From G963555815 sp965249615 [NCBI: bacterium] (GTDB taxonomy: Bacteria; UBA8248; JACPRG01), in NCBI GenBank assembly GCA_965249615.1, contig CBDFMI010000005.1, forward strand, positions 558,001 through 622,000: a stretch of DNA of 64,000 nucleotides, given 5' to 3'. Below the pieces are notes generated by a model. That model was not told the origin of the DNA. It searched no databases and was given only the letters and a program-made list of their open reading frames with translations. How positions within the stretch are numbered: position 1 is the first letter of the stretch; each line of letters opens with the position of its first letter. The position numbers were made by a program, and so were the translations under genes. Below, piece by piece: positions 61,427 through 64,000 of the stretch.

Positions 61427-61747
61427 ATGGCTATTTTAAAGGCCCCTATTGATGGAAAAGAGAAAGATGTGGAAAAGGCGTTTGCGACGGTCATTGAGGC
61501 TGAGTGCAAGGGCGCCAAGCTGGGCATCAGCTTCGACAAGAAGTACGAAGGCTATCGTCTCAAGCTGGAGAAGATGGGCGTGACGCGGGACCTCTTCTTT
61601 CACGAGATCCGGCTCACCCATGACCACGACGAGAAGGGGCTCATCGAGGCCGTGAAGTATGAGGCCCAAAGCCTGGAGAGGGACACGCTATACCCATCTG
61701 TCCTGGGACTCGCCCGCGGGGGGAAACCTTCACCAGGTTTTAAATAA
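61427..61747 (+). CDS. Conserved-looking small protein of unknown function
   Basis: A 106-residue charged, lysine-rich soluble protein with no recognised domain. It contains G-K-E-K-D-V-E-K-A-F, F-F-H-E-I-R-L-T-H-D-H-D-E-K-G and no cysteine. A strong GGAGGAAAG lies upstream of the ATG and codon use matches neighbours, so the gene is likely real. It is upstream of the ferredoxin gene by 156 bases and may be co-expressed. Confidence 0.65.
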   Translation: MAILKAPIDGKEKDVEKAFATVIEAECKGAKLGISFDKKYEGYRLKLEKMGVTRDLFFHEIRLTHDHDEKGLIEAVKYEAQSLERDTLYPSVLGLARGGKPSPGFK

Positions 61748-61903
61748 GAGAGAGCTCCAAAAGAGGGTCCCGGGTCCCGAAGAGAAGGTCTTCTCTGCCA
61801 ATCGGGTGGAAACCCTCAAAAGAATCCTCCCATCCTCCCGCTCCAGTTATACCGGTTAGCGTGAGGGTGCAGGGGAGCTAAATAGCACCCGAGAGGGGAT
61901 ATT

Positions 61904-62305
61904 ATGACTTATGTAGTTGTGGAGCCCTGTATCGCCACAAAGGATAGTATCTGTGCCCAGGTGTGCCCGGCCGAGTGCATCTACGAGGGGAAGGAGATGT
62001 TCTACATCGACCCCATCGATTGCATCGACTGTGACGCCTGCGTGCCGGTCTGCCCCGTCGACGCTATCTACAAGGAAGACCAGGTCCCCGAGAAGTGGAA
62101 AGACTATACCCAGAAGAACGTCGACTGGTTTGATACGGAGGAAGGGCGGGAGGCCAAGTCAACGGGCAGGATCATGGAGGGCGTCTATCGAACCCTGGGC
62201 TCAGACACGCTCCATTTGAACCGTGTTGATATGGATAAGGTGAAGGCCAAAGCCCCCATTGCCACGAAACTCAATATCGTGGCAGACGAGACGGGTGATA
62301 GATAA
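61904..62305 (+). CDS. 7Fe-8S ferredoxin (FdxA-like)
   Basis: A 133-residue low-potential electron carrier. Cysteines C9, C17, C21, C25, C40, C43, C46 and C50 occur in the C-x7-C-x3-C-P ... C-x2-C-x2-C-x3-C-P layout of 7Fe ferredoxins. The residue at position 11 (Cys in some 8Fe relatives) is A/T, as expected for a 3Fe-4S site. The 80-residue C-terminal part (E-K-W-K-D-Y, D-W-F-D-T-E-E-G) has no clusters. GAGAGGGG precedes the ATG. Its 3' end and terminator are duplicated twice just downstream. Confidence 0.92.
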   Translation: MTYVVVEPCIATKDSICAQVCPAECIYEGKEMFYIDPIDCIDCDACVPVCPVDAIYKEDQVPEKWKDYTQKNVDWFDTEEGREAKSTGRIMEGVYRTLGSDTLHLNRVDMDKVKAKAPIATKLNIVADETGDR

Positions 62306-62343
62306 GAGGCCTAGACCTCCTTCTAGCCCTTTCCGCACATCAT

Positions 62344-62382
62344 AAAAAGGGGCTGCAGGGAAAATCCTGCGGCCCCTTTTTT
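62344..62382 (+). terminator. Intrinsic terminator of the ferredoxin gene
   Basis: AAAAAGGGGC-TGCAGG pairs with CCTGCGGCCCCTTTTTT around GAAAAT: a long stem followed by T6. This is the first of three related terminators. Confidence 0.9.
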
Positions 62383-62418
62383 ATATATCCCCCTCCCCTT
62401 CCAGAAAAGAACGGCAGG

Positions 62419-62749
62419 CCCCCAAGAAGCGGAAAGACTATGCCCGGAAGAACACCGACTGATTTGATACTGAGGAAGGCTGGGGGGCCAAGGCGGCGGG
62501 CAGAATCCTGGGGGGGCAGAGAGGGCAGATATCGATCCATGGACCCAGGGGACTCGGGCCTGTCCAGGCTTCAGAACCACTCCATTTGAACCATGTTGAT
62601 ATCGAGACAGTAAGGGTTGGCACCCCCACTACCACGAAACTTGATAGCGTGGCAGACGAGACAGGGGATAAGTAGCCTAGGCCTTCTTCTAGCCCTTTCC
62701 GCACATCATAAAAAGGGGCTGCAGGGAAAATTCTGCGGCCCCTTTTTTA
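62419..62749 (+). pseudogene. Decayed copy of the ferredoxin 3' end plus terminator (copy 2)
   Basis: Nucleotide match to the ferredoxin C-terminal coding part from the K-D-Y-A-R-K-N region through the stop, the 3' untranslated stretch (C-T-T-C-T-A-G-C-C-C-T-T-T-C-C-G-C-A-C-A-T-C-A-T) and the hairpin (62710-62748). The coding frame is ruined: GACTGATTTGAT contains a stop where the intact gene has GACTGGTTTGAT, and an extra segment (GGGCAGATATCGATCCATGG) interrupts it. The cluster-binding half is absent. Confidence 0.8.
62710..62748 (+). terminator. Second copy of the ferredoxin terminator
   Basis: Almost identical to the first terminator: AAAAAGGGGCTGCAGG, loop, T-T-C-T-G-C-G-G-C-C-C-C and T6. 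One base difference weakens the inner stem slightly. Confidence 0.8.
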
Positions 62750-62788
62750 TGTGCCCCCCTCCCCTTTCATAAAAGGGGACCCAAGCCC

Positions 62789-63043
62789 CCGAGAAGCGGA
62801 AAGACTATGCCCGGAAGAACGTCGACTGGTTTGATACGGAGGAAGGGCGGGAGGCCAAGGCGACGGGCAGGATCATGGAGGGCAGAAAGGGCAGATATCG
62901 ATCCACGGGCCTAGGCCCGCCCCGGGCTTCGGACCCGCTCTACTTTAACCGTGTTGATATCGAGAAAGTGAAGGCTGGCGCCCCCATTGCCACGAAACCC
63001 AACAAAAAGAGGCCGCGGGAAAAATCCCGCGGCCTCTTTTTTT
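62789..63043 (+). pseudogene. Decayed copy of the ferredoxin 3' end plus terminator (copy 3)
   Basis: Again matches the ferredoxin C-terminal coding part (D-W-F-D-T-E-E-G-R-E-A-K conserved at DNA level) but lacks the cluster half. It shares with copy 2 the inserted GGCAGATATCGATCC segment absent from the intact gene, so copies 2 and 3 share an ancestor. Its own terminator is re-evolved or diverged (63004-63043). Short frames across it are not real genes. Confidence 0.78.
63004..63043 (+). terminator. Third terminator of the ferredoxin repeat series
   Basis: AAAAAGAGGCCGCGGGA pairs with TCCCGCGGCCTCTTTTTTT: a perfect twelve-base G:C-rich stem and T7. With A5 on the opposite side it can also end the convergent minus-strand molybdoenzyme transcript. 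Confidence 0.88.
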
Positions 63044-63080
63044 ACCCAATCCCCTTTTCAGAAGGGGAAGGTCTCAGGTG

Positions 63081-64000
63081 CTAGACCTGGTCGTAGGTCG
63101 TCACCGGCTCCTCGCACTTTGAGATTCGGGCGAGAACCACTCCCAGATACCAACTTCCGGCGGCCTGGTCACTGTGGGACGGGTCGTCAGAAGTGCACAG
63201 GTTGATGTTAGACTCCCACACCCCAAGGAGCGTAGGCTCAGCCGCTGATTTGTCCGGGAACCACCATCCGAAGGCAGGGCAGATCACCTTGGGATGAATG
63301 GCGTCCGTCACACGGGCCAGCTGCTTGCAGCGACCGTGACGAGTCTCGATCCACACAGCATCCCCATCCTCGATCCCGTGCTTCTTCGCGACCTCAGGAT
63401 GTATCTCACACAGCGGTCTCGGCTCAAGACGCCTCTGGGCATCGATGTGCCGGTGTGAGGAGTGGAGGAACGCCTTGCACTTACGGCTGATCATCACGTA
63501 GGGGTAGTCCTTCAGAAGGTCAGGTGTCCTGAAGGGGCTCTCGGCCGGCTCCATGTGGTCCGGCAGAGGGTCGTACCCCAGGTCCTTGTAGATGGTGGAG
63601 GAGAGCTCCACCTTCTTCATGTTAGTCCTGAAACGGCCGATCTGCTCATGCTCCTTGTGGGGCAGGGCCTCTGTGTCCCAGTACTTGGTACTGGAAAACT
63701 GCTCCCAGGTCATCCCCGTCGGCTTCAGCCGGTAGTCGTACACATCTTCCAAGGTCTCCCAGGGCCAGACCTCTTTCTCAGTTTGACCCAACCGGATCCC
63801 AAGCGCCCGCCAGAAGTCATAGTCGTCATAGCGGTCAAACTCCCCTTCTCTCTTCTTGGGAAGTGCGCGCTGGCCGGTGGCCAGGGTATTGGCGTGCTCC
63901 AAGAAGGAGAACTGGGGACGCTCGACCCAGTGAGTGACAGGAAGGACATAGTCCATCAGGGCACCCGTCGGGTTCATGGTCAAGTCGAGGTTCACCGCGA
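63081..64000 (-). CDS. DMSO-reductase-family molybdopterin oxidoreductase, C-terminal part
   Basis: The frame is open to the window edge (about 305 codons visible). N-P-T-G-A-L-M-D-Y-V-L-P-V-T-H-W-V-E-R is the conserved segment before the molybdopterin dinucleotide-binding domain, and the last 120 residues form that domain (I-H-P-E-V-A-K-K-H-G-I-E-D-G-D-A-V, V-T-D-A-I-H-P-K-V). It resembles the acetylene-hydratase / thiosulfate-reductase-like clade, but the 4Fe-4S and metal-ligand residues lie outside the window, so function and possible Sec at the Mo site cannot be judged. Confidence 0.85.
   Translation of the reverse strand, partial: AVNLDLTMNPTGALMDYVLPVTHWVERPQFSFLEHANTLATGQRALPKKREGEFDRYDDYDFWRALGIRLGQTEKEVWPWETLEDVYDYRLKPTGMTWEQFSSTKYWDTEALPHKEHEQIGRFRTNMKKVELSSTIYKDLGYDPLPDHMEPAESPFRTPDLLKDYPYVMISRKCKAFLHSSHRHIDAQRRLEPRPLCEIHPEVAKKHGIEDGDAVWIETRHGRCKQLARVTDAIHPKVICPAFGWWFPDKSAAEPTLLGVWESNINLCTSDDPSHSDQAAGSWYLGVVLARISKCEEPVTTYDQV

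Noticed and set aside
62875-63084. 69-codon frame after the ferredoxin
   Set aside because: It runs through the decayed ferredoxin copy 3 and its terminator; not a gene.

Overview
This is a high-G+C chromosomal segment of a Gram-negative bacterium. It carries a periplasmic chaperone, the mreBCD-mrdA-rodA wall-elongation set, ExbB/ExbD and lipoprotein signals. The run dprA-topA-trmFO-xerC-hslV-hslU-argB, FolE2, selenocysteine (Sec) use, a UbiD-family decarboxylase and a DMSO-reductase-family molybdoenzyme suggest an anaerobic or facultative lineage near Desulfobacterota, NC10/Methylomirabilota, Nitrospirota or Tectomicrobia. This is inferred from gene content; no rRNA is present, so the phylum is not fixed.

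Layout. 0-4.7 kb: thrC (cut by the window edge), thiD, a PPOX-class flavoprotein and a PpiD-like foldase. 4.8-10.3 kb: mreB-mreC-mreD-mrdA-rodA. 10.4-21.2 kb: a small lipoprotein, rng, dprA, topA, trmFO, xerC, hslV, hslU and argB. 21.3-22.1 kb: two muconolactone-isomerase-like paralogues, one secreted. 22.1-29.5 kb (minus strand): an apparent operon ilvA-purH-folC-folP-PTPS-III-folE2-panE that joins folate synthesis to folate-using and related metabolism. 29.6-35 kb: a DUF5752-like gene with a TreT-like glycosyltransferase, then leuA and mnmA. 35-42.3 kb: two TPR proteins flanking a HIT protein, glutamate dehydrogenase, a glutaredoxin-thioredoxin reductase fusion, an M28 peptidase lipoprotein and a deiodinase-like redoxin. 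42.3-49.1 kb: mazG, mutL, dam, guaB, guaA. 49.1-49.8 kb: an A+T-rich HNH nuclease gene that looks acquired. 49.9-56.7 kb: a monooxygenase-like protein, dnaE, lipB, exbB/exbD-like genes and a radical SAM protein. 56.7-64 kb: a WD40 protein, an ArsC-like protein, a cupin, a UbiD-like decarboxylase, an alpha/beta hydrolase, an unknown protein, a 7Fe ferredoxin followed by two decayed copies of its 3' end, and part of a molybdoenzyme.

Main discoveries. (1) Three genes have an in-frame TGA exactly where a redox-active cysteine belongs, each followed by a hairpin fitting the bacterial SECIS pattern: a Grx(U)-TrxR fusion, a deiodinase-like protein and an ArsC/Spx-like protein. All three appear to be selenoproteins, and the first two lie 1.2 kb apart. 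(2) The PTPS-family gene in the folate operon has glutamate in place of the catalytic cysteine region (E-P-L-H-G-H), the mark of PTPS-III, which bypasses FolB. (3) The ferredoxin 3' end plus its terminator occurs three times in tandem. (4) Six single-base indels break four housekeeping-type genes (mrdA, dprA twice, ilvA, the TrxR fusion twice); five are losses and one is a gain. This looks more like sequence error than biology.
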